Source of the DNA: Paenibacillus agilis
GTDB lineage: Bacteria; Bacillota; Bacilli; Paenibacillales; Paenibacillaceae
Assembly: GCF_007786455.1 (NCBI RefSeq)
Contig: NZ_VNJK01000001.1
Location: 714,673-778,672 of the forward strand
DNA: 64,000 nt
Direction of reading: 5' to 3'
Shown: positions 36,201 to 44,068 of the stretch, one piece after another
Position numbering within the stretch: position 1 is the first letter of the stretch
Layout: each line of letters starts with the position of its first letter
Notes under the pieces: model-generated
The model's input: the letters and a program-made list of their open reading frames with translations, nothing else
Database searches by the model: none
What the model was told of the DNA's origin: nothing
Program-made: the position numbers and the translations under genes

Positions 36201-36522
36201 GTTTGAAGAGGTGTACGCTGAGGTTCGAGCTTACAAGTCGGAGGCAGAATTGGAAAAAGCGGAACGGGATTCGAAGTACAAGATGGCGCTTATTTTTAAA
36301 TGGTATTTTGCTATGACGAATTTAGCAGCAATTCAAGGAGATCCGGCACAGCGTGTAAACTATCAGATTCATTGCGGCCCAGCGCTGGGCGCCTTTAATC
36401 AATGGGTGAGGGGCACTCATCTGGAGCATTGGCAGCAGCGTCATGTAGATGAGATTGGACGTAAACTATGTGACGAGACGGCTGAACTGCTTCGTAGACA
36501 AGTCTTGCAGTATGCGACATAA
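33229..36522 (+). CDS. Trans-acting AT-AT-ER protein (acyl hydrolase / malonyltransferase / enoyl reductase)
   Basis: This 1097-residue fusion supplies extender units to all PKS modules, which lack AT domains. AT1 (1-315) has Ser99 in GESMGEFAAA, where the usual GHS is GES; that resembles the proofreading acyl hydrolases of trans-AT systems. AT2 (345-645) has canonical GHSLGEYNAL with Ser433 and SGAFHSRMM, typical of malonyl-specific transferases. The C-terminal part (655-1097) is a PfaD-type FMN enoyl reductase (GMLGVFGAGG, AAGGIGTPEAALAAYIMGADYFVTGS). The enoyl reductase could reduce one or more alkenes in trans. Two full-length ATs plus ER in one chain is a known arrangement. Confidence 0.9.
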   Translation: MSKSIVFMYAGQGSQYFGMGQALFEQEPVFREWMLRLDQVATTMIGESVLDKLYNANQKQSVPFDRTLFSHPAIYMIEISMTQLMLSYGIYPDYVLGESMGEFAAATAAGMIRWQDGLEMVVTQAKTLDTYCAAGGMLAILDHISIYADSSLLHEHSEIAAQLSDTHFVVTGNKEEIQMIQTFLHQQHIGRELLPVSHAFHSGLIDSAAASFKRYLSQKNFMSGNITLVSGIDGKPLQELPLDYLWQVIRQPIALQKSFATLEHIGPAVYMDLGPSGGMANMAKRCLAAQSKSEIKTVMTRFRQEGTNWERLKQERDVHTRSTLNHKTMDKGVCTSSYKSNHKEARPMKAYVFPGQGSQKRGMGEGLFDEYPDMTALADSILGYSIKELCVQDPNNLLGQTQYTQPALYVVNALHYLKAIAADGPPNIVAGHSLGEYNALCAAGAFDFETGLRLVQRRGVLMSQASGGGMAAVIGLDEDKLRQALEDHGLDQIDIANYNNLTQIVISGPQEDILQAQQVCEAAGARLVIPLQVSGAFHSRMMTAAYNSFNAFLNEFSFGNLTIPVVSNVTARPYEQHQLKQHLANQITHSVRWTDTIRYLMGLGIEEYLEIGPGNVLTKLIASIRKEATPLLVQNDIPALVQPEQSRAVQETIGMTLGDPRFKRDYGLQYAYMIGAMYKGIASEQMVVRAGKAGMLGVFGAGGLSLDRVEAAIRTIQQQLSGGESYGINLLHDPEHPEKEEQLVDLYLQYGVKIVEASAYMGVNAALVRYRARGLSRHPDGSVHIGNRLIAKVSRPEVATSFLSAAPERIISKLLLAGSITSESAELLREVPMADDISVEADSGGHTDHRSPYTLLPAMIRLRDDCMKRYGYSKRIRIGAAGGIGTPEAALAAYIMGADYFVTGSINQCTVEANTSESVKELLQQADIQDMDYAPAGDMFELGAKVQVLKKGGFFSARANKLYELYRNFDSIEQIDERTRDMIEEKFFQKTFEEVYAEVRAYKSEAELEKAERDSKYKMALIFKWYFAMTNLAAIQGDPAQRVNYQIHCGPALGAFNQWVRGTHLEHWQQRHVDEIGRKLCDETAELLRRQVLQYAT

Positions 36523-36604
36523 ATCATAGGATTTGAATTGAAATGTTTACCAATGATTGCTATGATTTTGGGAGCATCTCAATTTGCAGGCTTGGAGGTA
36601 GACT

Positions 36605-37669
36605 ATGTATATTAAACAATCGATAGAGCAGCTTGCACCCTATGTGCCGGGAATTCAACCTCAGATGGACGGCCATGTCATCAAGATCAACGCCAACGAG
36701 AATCCTTATCCTCCTTCACCTCAAGTGCAACAACTGCTGAGCGGGTTTGATTTTGCTCAGCTCCGTTATTATCCTGATGCAACGAGCCAACGTTTGCGGA
36801 AATTGATTGCAGCACATTATCAGTTGTCCTCTGATCATCTATTTTGTGGCAATGGTTCAGATGAAATTATTTCTTATCTTTTCCAAGTCTGTTTTGAGGA
36901 ACAGGATACGATTGCTACGCCTTACCCTACGTATACGTTATACAAAACTATTGCTGATATCCATCGCGTTCATACCGTATATGTACCCACGCGAGATGAT
37001 TTCACCATCGATACACAGGCACTAGCACAGACAGGAGCGAAGGGTCTATTTATTGCCAATCCTAACGCGCAGACCGGATTGCTTTTGTCTTTGACCGAAA
37101 TCGAGGAGTTGCTTAAGCAATATGACGGGCTTGTTGTCATTGATGAAGCCTATATAGAGTTCGCACCCGCAACAGCCTCGGCATGCGAGCTTGTAGCGCG
37201 ATATCCGAATCTGGTTGTACTGCGCACTTTTTCTAAATCCTATTCTTTATGCGGTATTCGTGTAGGCTACAGCTTGGCTAATCCTGTTCTTGTGCATGCA
37301 TTGGACAAATGCAGAGACTCCTATAATGTCAGTCATCTAAGCCAATTGCTGGCGGAAGCAGCTTTTGAAGATCAAGCTTACTTACAAAGCACCGTCAAAA
37401 AAATAGTGGCAACTCGCGAGCGGGTAACGGCGGCGTTGACTGACCTTGGCTTTGAAGTGCTGCCTTCAGAGGCCAATTTTGTGTTATGCAAGCCTGTGCA
37501 CGGCAGCGCAATTGATATTTACGAATTTTTGAAGGCCAGACATGTTTACGTGCGCTATTTTGACTCTCCGCGTCTCTCAGACAAACTGAGAATTACGATC
37601 GGTACCGATGCAGAAATGGATGTGCTGCTGAAATATTTGCATGAGTTTACTGGAGTAAAGTCGGTATAA
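36605..37669 (+). CDS. HisC-like class I/II aminotransferase of the cluster
   Basis: This 354-residue protein resembles histidinol-phosphate aminotransferase: INANENPYPPSP, LRYYPDATSQRLRKLIA, CGNGSDEII, DEAYIEF, the PLP lysine motif FSKSYSLCGIRVGY and LRITIGT. The usual NPNxPTG is NPNAQTG here (Pro to Gln). It lies inside the PKS operon, away from any his gene, after GGAGGTAG, so a role in making a building-block amino acid is likelier than histidine synthesis. With the AvtA-like enzyme it is the second aminotransferase of the cluster. Confidence 0.82.
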   Translation: MYIKQSIEQLAPYVPGIQPQMDGHVIKINANENPYPPSPQVQQLLSGFDFAQLRYYPDATSQRLRKLIAAHYQLSSDHLFCGNGSDEIISYLFQVCFEEQDTIATPYPTYTLYKTIADIHRVHTVYVPTRDDFTIDTQALAQTGAKGLFIANPNAQTGLLLSLTEIEELLKQYDGLVVIDEAYIEFAPATASACELVARYPNLVVLRTFSKSYSLCGIRVGYSLANPVLVHALDKCRDSYNVSHLSQLLAEAAFEDQAYLQSTVKKIVATRERVTAALTDLGFEVLPSEANFVLCKPVHGSAIDIYEFLKARHVYVRYFDSPRLSDKLRITIGTDAEMDVLLKYLHEFTGVKSV

Positions 37670-37750
37670 CGAAGCAGTGGGTGGGATGGATCTAGGTAAG
37701 ACAGGATGAGCAGGTTACACTCACATCGGAATGCGAAAGCAAGGAATAGC

Positions 37751-37795
37751 ACAGACTGAACGTCTTTTTCTGTTCAGTCTGTTTGGCGTGTCTTA
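37751..37795 (+). terminator. Strong internal hairpin between aminotransferase and PKS genes
   Basis: ACAGACTGAAC (37751-37761) pairs perfectly with GTTCAGTCTGT (37772-37782) around a T-rich 10-base loop, followed by TTGGCGTGTCTTAATT. It is terminator-like with an interrupted T run and sits inside the operon, where LoaP read-through would be needed. Confidence 0.5.
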
Positions 37796-37813
37796 ATTCT
37801 GTTCAGGAGGCGA

Positions 37814-40800
37814 ATGTACAGTATGGACCATATAAGTGGCGAAGTTGATGCGCCAGAGCAAGTAGTGGATAGAAAGGAAATTGCTATCGTTGGCATGTCT
37901 TGTCGATTCCCGGGAGCCGAGCATTACGATGCATTCTGGGAATTACTCGCAGAAGATCGCTCCAGTGTAAATGAGATACCGCGTGAGCGTTGGGATTGGG
38001 CATCTTATTGGGGAGGACAGGATGGCGAAGGAAATACCAGCTACAGTAAATGGGGGGGATTCATAGACGATGTGGATGCTTTCGACCCTCAATTTTTTGG
38101 CCTGTCAGCCCGAGAAGCAGAGACGATGGACCCTCAGCAGCGCGTCATGCTGGAGCTGGCTTGGAACAGCTTTGAGGATGCGGGTATCCCTCCTTCTCGC
38201 TTATCAGGTTCTAATGTGGGCGTATACATCGGCGTATTTAATTACGATTACAAGGAACTTCAGGAACAGCCTTCGTTAGTCATCCAAACGTATCATTCCA
38301 CAGGAACTGCATCCGCGGTTATCGCCAATCGCATCTCCTACATTTTTAATTTTAAGGGACCAAGCCTTCCGATCGATACTGCTTGTTCCAGCTCATTGAA
38401 TGCTATTCATGCAGCTGTTCAGTCGCTGCAAGCGGGCGAGTGCAAAGTAGCGCTTGCAGGCGGCGTCAACTTGCTGCTGACACCGACTCGTCATATCTCG
38501 TTCGCTAAGACAGGTATGCTGTCTCCAACAGGCTCCTGCAAGACGTTTGATGACAGTGCAGACGGCTACGTTCGCAGTGAAGGCGCAGGCATGGTGGTAC
38601 TCAAACCATTAGCTCAGGCTCTCGCTGACGGAGACCGAATTTACGGAATTGTCAAAGGGAGCGCCATAAATCATAACGGTAAGACGCATACATTAACGTA
38701 TCCGAATCCGGAAGCGCAAGCAGAGGTCATTTGTGAGGCTTATCGCCGAGCAGGTGTGTCTCCATTAAGTATTAGTTATATTGAGACTCATGGAACAGGC
38801 ACACCTAAAGGGGACCCTCTTGAGTTTCAGGGTTTGTGCACGGCGTTTAAACAGCTTGCAACAGAGGAAGGGGCAGTACCTAAGAAGGGCTATTGCGGAC
38901 TAGGTGCAGTGAAGTCCAACATTGGACATCTAGAAGCGGCCGCCGGCATGGCAGGGGTTATTAAGACGCTGCTTGCCTTTCAACATAAGCAATTGCCTAA
39001 GATCCACCATTTTCAACGTCTGAATCATCGAATTAAGCTTCGACATACCCCATTTTATATGCTTGATACACACAAGCCATGGAAAGCGCTCAGGGACAAA
39101 GAAGGAAATGCGATGCCGCGGCGTGCAGGAGTCAGCTCGTTTGGGTTCGGCGGCACCAACGCGCATATTTTACTAGAAGAAGCTCCAGAGCAACAGCATA
39201 AGAAAGGGCGAAAGAGCAGCTATCCGTATTACCTGATTTGCTTGTCGGCGAAGACGGCAGAGGCGCTAAAGGCGAAGCAGATCGCATTAGCAGCTTGGCT
39301 GAAACAGGGGACAGAGGAGGCAAAGTTGCTGGATATAAGTGCGACATTGCTTGCCGGCAGAGAGCATTTCGGAGTAAGAGCGGCACTTGTTGTCTCCAGT
39401 ATCGAAGAACTTAGACAAAAGTTAGCACAAATTATGGATGGAGAAGATACGGAAGGATACTATGCAGGGCCTGAAGATGTACATACAACAGTGAAAAGCA
39501 GCACTGAGATACATGTTCGCAAAAGGATATCCGTCAAAGGAAGCAGCAGTGTCGCCTACAAAGATAAGCTGATTCGACTAGCGAAGCAATATGTAGAAGG
39601 CGAAAATTTGGACATAACTGCTTTGTTTGAACATGCCGTTTACAGGCGGTTGGCATTGCCGACATATCCATTCGCAAAAGAAAGACATTGGCTGCCACGC
39701 CCTGAACAAGCACACGAAGCGCAGCATTCCACTACAATTGATGGGCCTCCAAAACACGAATATCTCCATCCCTACTTACATCGCAACACTTCTAATTTGC
39801 ACGAGCATCGCTACAGTTCAATATGGACAGGACAGGCGGGCGGTTTACAGACGGACGTAACTGAATGCAATAGTCCAAGCTTCACTGCGCTATCGTGTCT
39901 TGAAATGGCTCGTGCAGCACTGGCACTGTCGGATACGAGGGCGGCGTACAAATCCAATTCATTTTATATTCGGCTGCAGGATGTGCTATGGCCTGAATGG
40001 ATCAGTGCTGCTGCAGAGCAGCATGAGGTGCATACTGCACTAGTGCCATTCGCAGATGGGAAAATCGGGTACGAAATATATCGGGATGCGGTGGCGAGTG
40101 GGCAGGATATTATTTACTGTCAGGGGCAACTGCAGTGGCTAGATCGGACGGCTGAAAAAATAGAAGCCTTACTCGTGCCGGAGCTGAATTTAAGCTGGAA
40201 GACGGCAAGTATTCCTGCACATCTACCTTATATAAAGGAGTCTTATGCTCAAGAAGACGCATATCTCGTTCGTATTCAACTACCGTTGACATCCGGAACA
40301 TCTGACTTATTTAATCTCCATCCCATATTGTTGGAGACGGCGATTGAGAATGTGATTGAAGTCGACACTGCACTATCCGGCCAATTTACTTGGCGTGGAG
40401 GCGGTTTACCTGTAGCCCTGCATGAACTGGACATTTACGGGGCGTGTACTTCTGATATGTGGGTTATGGTGCAGCGGCGTGACAAGGAAGAGCAGGAAGA
40501 TTTACTTGAGATCGACATGATGGTGTATGACTCAGCAGGGAACTGTCAGCTTGCCGTAAGAGGACTCCAGCTTAAATTAGTACAGGTAGAACAGACAGGG
40601 AATGAAGGTTCGGCAACGGCCGAGAAACGAGAATGGAGCTGCCTGCAAAAGAGGTGGTCGCCGCAGCCTCTGGTTAGAGAGAAGCTGTATGAAGGGGCAA
40701 TTGCGGTATTAACGAGTCCAGCTACCGAACATATTGCGTCAGCACTTAGTCAAAAGCTGGCGATTCATCAAATGGTACTGCTGCATGAGGGTACATTACA

Positions 40801-43800
40801 AGCGCAAGCGGGTCAACAGGAGCAGGATTGGAGTACATTCCGCGCCTGGATTGACATAACAGGCTGTGGGGAGGTAGAGACTCACCCTTCATGGGAGGGG
40901 ATTCCGCTGCTGCAGCAAGCCGTCGAACAAAGCCGTGAGAAGGGGCTCATTCTTTTAGGCGTCACGCAAGGGCTTGAGGTACTGCATAACGAGTCTATCC
41001 ATCGTGCAGGTGCCGCTCGTGCAGCATTGTACCGGATGCTGCAAAGTGAATATAGACATTTGGTCTCGCGCCACGTCGATGTAGATGCGCTGGCGACAGC
41101 AGAGCATATTGCAGAAGTCATCGCTGCCGAACTGGAAGCTGGCGGGGAAGCGGTAGAAGTATGCTATCGGGAGAATGTACGGTACAAGGCAGAACTGCAA
41201 GCGATTGATATCGCTCAGGCAGCAGAGCTAGATGCTAATGCTCAACGTGTAGCAACTCTTCATGACGGAGATGAAAGTAATCGCTCTTTTGCTTTTGCCA
41301 AGGAGGAAGTGTTGTGGATTACCGGTGGAACACGCGGATTAGGCTACCTCTGCGCACGGCATTATGTCGAGCAGCACGGCGTTAAACGTCTTGTGCTGAC
41401 CGGTAGAGAAGAGCTTCCCCCACGTGAACTATGGGATACGGACTTGACGGCATCCGCTAAAGCGAAAGTTGATGCTATTCGTCAGCTTGAGGATCTTGGA
41501 GCACAAGTCAAAGTGCTAGCTTTGCTGTTGTCAGAGCAGGAACTTGTAGAGCAGCATGTACAGGCGATTCGTGCCGAGTGGGGTCCGATTGCGGGTGTTA
41601 TTCATTGTGCAGGAAGCTGGGACCTGGATAATCCAGCCTTTATTCGCAAGCCTCTCGATGTATTTATGCAGGTGGCTGAACCGAAGACGACCGGCTTCGA
41701 AGTATTACTAGCGTGCTTAAAGGCAGAGCCTTTAAGATTTTTTGTGCTGTTCTCCTCCGTATCAGCCATCATCCCGACGCTAGGTGCAGGAAGAAGTGAC
41801 TATGCCATGGCGAATGCATATTTGGATTATGCCGCCGAGGCTTATCGCACTGCTTGCCCAATCGTCAGCATTCAATGGCCGAGCTGGAAAGAGACAGGTC
41901 TAGGCGAGGTAAAAAATAAAGCCTACGATGATACAGGCCTGTACAGCTTGACGAACAAGGAAGGGCTGCATTGGTTGGACACGATCGTAACAAGCGGTAT
42001 CGGACCTGTTGTTATGCCAGTGGTTATCCAGCCGGATAAGTGGAATCCTGCACGATTGCTGGATCGTTACATGGTTGAGGCTTCTACTGGACTAGATGAA
42101 GAAGTCAACAAGACGAAGCTGTCTCGTACAAAACCTTTACAGACATGCGAATCAGATACCGATCTGCTGAAGCATACGGAAGCGTGGCTTACGTCCTTGC
42201 TGGCCAAGGAATTAAAGACAGAGCCAGCGAAGCTCGCAAGTGAAGTGCCATTTCAGGACTTCGGTATAGACTCGATTATGCTGGCCCAAATTGTACGGCA
42301 GATGGATCGAAGCTTGCAGGGGGTAGCTGTGGATCCGGCTGCGTTTATCGAACAAGGAACGATAGCGAGCATGACACAATATTTAATCGAACATCATCGC
42401 GAGGCCTTATTAGCAAACACAACCGCAGATACAACCTTAAATACTGAAGCACACCCTAGCCTTCATACAGACATTAAACCAAACATAAACACACCTAAAG
42501 ACTTAAAAACAGAATTAAATATTCAGTCCGATAGTAAGCTAGGTACAAAAAAATCCGTAAACTCCATACGGAATCGCAGCGTGCCATCTGAATCACAAAG
42601 GGAAACCGCCAATCGCGACAAAATTGCCGTTATCGGCATGGCGTGCCACTTTCCACAGGCATCTAGTCTAGAATCATATTGGGAAAATCTTCTTCTTGGC
42701 AAAGACAGCATCGGCGAGGTCCCGTTATCGCGCTGGAATTGGCGGGACCATTACGAGCCGAGCGGGCACAAGACAGGCAAGAGTCTTAGCAAATGGGGCG
42801 CATTTCTGGAGCAGATCGAATATTTTGACCCCGGTTATTTTCATATTTCGGAGGCACTGGCGGAGCAAATTGATCCATTACAGCGACAATGGCTTGAGGT
42901 CAGCGCAGAAGCACTTGCAGACGCGGGATTTGGAAAACGGGACCTGTGGGGCAAACGAGTGGGTGTATTTACGGGTACCCGAACGAGCAATTTCGGTAGT
43001 AAATACTGTGCTACCTCGAAGGATGTGCTCGTTGCGACAGGACAAAACTTTATTGCGGCCCACTTGTCCCACATTTATAACTTCAAGGGCCCGAATATGG
43101 TTGTTGATGCAGCGTGTGCAAGCTCGTTGACCGCGATTCATTTAGCTGTACGCAGCATCCAGAGTGGTGAAGCAGAGATGGCACTTGCAGGTGGCGTGGA
43201 AATATTGCTTGATGAGTCAATGTATTTGGATTTGAGCGCAGCCAAAATATTGTCGCCAGAAGGGCGCTGCCGCACGTTCGATTCTGCGGCAAACGGCATT
43301 GGCTTGGGCGAAGGCTGCGGTGTGCTTGTATTGAAGCCGTTACAAGCTGCTATTGAGGATGGTGACAAAATATATGGTGTCATTGACGGTACGGCGATTA
43401 ACAATGACGGCAATACGATGGGTGTGACCACACCGAACCCGGAGGCACAGCGTGAACTGATAGAGGCGGCCATCGAAGATGGAGGCATTCATCCAGACAC
43501 CATTACTTATGTCGAGGCGCATGGGACAGGAACTTTGATTGGAGATCCTATTGAATTGAAGGCACTTACGCAAGTCTTTGGCAAATACACTTCAAATAAG
43601 CAATATTGCGGGGTCGGCAGCGTCAAGACCAACCTGGGCCATCTTTTGAGCGCAGCTGGCGCGGCCAGCATGATTAAAGTACTGCTCTCCATGACGGCAG
43701 GGGAATTGCCTCCTACGCTCAATTGCAGTCATCCGAACCCAAGGTTTAATTTTGATGATTCTCCATTCTATTTAGTGAGGGAAGCGAGGCCTTGGAAAAC

Positions 43801-44056
43801 AGAGCATCAAGTGCTGAGAGCAGGTATTAGCTCCTTCGGACTAGGCGGCAACAATGCACACATTATTGTCAGCGATGAAGGGATTCCTGACTCACTGCGC
43901 GCAACGCTGGTTCCAAAGGCAGGCAGGGTGGAATTTAACCGACGGAGATTCTGGCCACAACCTTTGCTTGTTGAAGAAGACCTGCAGCGAGAGCAGGAGA
44001 CAGTGGAAGAGGATGGATTTGCAGGATTTTTTGAGCCTGTCCAGATTACGAGGTAA
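37814..44056 (+). CDS. Trans-AT PKS protein A: KS-DH(inactive)-KR-ACP-KS
   Basis: The product has 2080 residues; AGGAGG lies just before ATG 37814, and Met4 (37823) is an alternative start. KS1 (21-455) is active: Cys191 in DTACSSS, His326 in HGTGT, His372 in NIGH. A DH-like fold (650-920) has lost both catalytic residues: the HxxxGxxxxP motif is gone, and HP--LLD reads HPILLET. KR (about 1165-1440) has TGGTRGLG and SDYAMANA. ACP has Ser1487 in GIDSIML. A Thr/Asn/Lys-rich linker follows. KS2 (1602-2030) is active: Cys1768, His1903, His1943. No AT domain is present. Module 1 should leave a beta-hydroxyl. KS2 belongs to a module completed by the next protein, 12 bases downstream. Confidence 0.93.
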   Translation: MYSMDHISGEVDAPEQVVDRKEIAIVGMSCRFPGAEHYDAFWELLAEDRSSVNEIPRERWDWASYWGGQDGEGNTSYSKWGGFIDDVDAFDPQFFGLSAREAETMDPQQRVMLELAWNSFEDAGIPPSRLSGSNVGVYIGVFNYDYKELQEQPSLVIQTYHSTGTASAVIANRISYIFNFKGPSLPIDTACSSSLNAIHAAVQSLQAGECKVALAGGVNLLLTPTRHISFAKTGMLSPTGSCKTFDDSADGYVRSEGAGMVVLKPLAQALADGDRIYGIVKGSAINHNGKTHTLTYPNPEAQAEVICEAYRRAGVSPLSISYIETHGTGTPKGDPLEFQGLCTAFKQLATEEGAVPKKGYCGLGAVKSNIGHLEAAAGMAGVIKTLLAFQHKQLPKIHHFQRLNHRIKLRHTPFYMLDTHKPWKALRDKEGNAMPRRAGVSSFGFGGTNAHILLEEAPEQQHKKGRKSSYPYYLICLSAKTAEALKAKQIALAAWLKQGTEEAKLLDISATLLAGREHFGVRAALVVSSIEELRQKLAQIMDGEDTEGYYAGPEDVHTTVKSSTEIHVRKRISVKGSSSVAYKDKLIRLAKQYVEGENLDITALFEHAVYRRLALPTYPFAKERHWLPRPEQAHEAQHSTTIDGPPKHEYLHPYLHRNTSNLHEHRYSSIWTGQAGGLQTDVTECNSPSFTALSCLEMARAALALSDTRAAYKSNSFYIRLQDVLWPEWISAAAEQHEVHTALVPFADGKIGYEIYRDAVASGQDIIYCQGQLQWLDRTAEKIEALLVPELNLSWKTASIPAHLPYIKESYAQEDAYLVRIQLPLTSGTSDLFNLHPILLETAIENVIEVDTALSGQFTWRGGGLPVALHELDIYGACTSDMWVMVQRRDKEEQEDLLEIDMMVYDSAGNCQLAVRGLQLKLVQVEQTGNEGSATAEKREWSCLQKRWSPQPLVREKLYEGAIAVLTSPATEHIASALSQKLAIHQMVLLHEGTLQAQAGQQEQDWSTFRAWIDITGCGEVETHPSWEGIPLLQQAVEQSREKGLILLGVTQGLEVLHNESIHRAGAARAALYRMLQSEYRHLVSRHVDVDALATAEHIAEVIAAELEAGGEAVEVCYRENVRYKAELQAIDIAQAAELDANAQRVATLHDGDESNRSFAFAKEEVLWITGGTRGLGYLCARHYVEQHGVKRLVLTGREELPPRELWDTDLTASAKAKVDAIRQLEDLGAQVKVLALLLSEQELVEQHVQAIRAEWGPIAGVIHCAGSWDLDNPAFIRKPLDVFMQVAEPKTTGFEVLLACLKAEPLRFFVLFSSVSAIIPTLGAGRSDYAMANAYLDYAAEAYRTACPIVSIQWPSWKETGLGEVKNKAYDDTGLYSLTNKEGLHWLDTIVTSGIGPVVMPVVIQPDKWNPARLLDRYMVEASTGLDEEVNKTKLSRTKPLQTCESDTDLLKHTEAWLTSLLAKELKTEPAKLASEVPFQDFGIDSIMLAQIVRQMDRSLQGVAVDPAAFIEQGTIASMTQYLIEHHREALLANTTADTTLNTEAHPSLHTDIKPNINTPKDLKTELNIQSDSKLGTKKSVNSIRNRSVPSESQRETANRDKIAVIGMACHFPQASSLESYWENLLLGKDSIGEVPLSRWNWRDHYEPSGHKTGKSLSKWGAFLEQIEYFDPGYFHISEALAEQIDPLQRQWLEVSAEALADAGFGKRDLWGKRVGVFTGTRTSNFGSKYCATSKDVLVATGQNFIAAHLSHIYNFKGPNMVVDAACASSLTAIHLAVRSIQSGEAEMALAGGVEILLDESMYLDLSAAKILSPEGRCRTFDSAANGIGLGEGCGVLVLKPLQAAIEDGDKIYGVIDGTAINNDGNTMGVTTPNPEAQRELIEAAIEDGGIHPDTITYVEAHGTGTLIGDPIELKALTQVFGKYTSNKQYCGVGSVKTNLGHLLSAAGAASMIKVLLSMTAGELPPTLNCSHPNPRFNFDDSPFYLVREARPWKTEHQVLRAGISSFGLGGNNAHIIVSDEGIPDSLRATLVPKAGRVEFNRRRFWPQPLLVEEDLQREQETVEEDGFAGFFEPVQITR

Positions 44057-44068
44057 GGAGCATTGCTA

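Noticed and set aside
42400-42600. Repetitive-looking Thr/Asn/Lys codons between ACP and KS2 of PKS A
   Set aside because: It is a normal disordered inter-domain linker; no tandem DNA repeat with a fixed unit is present.
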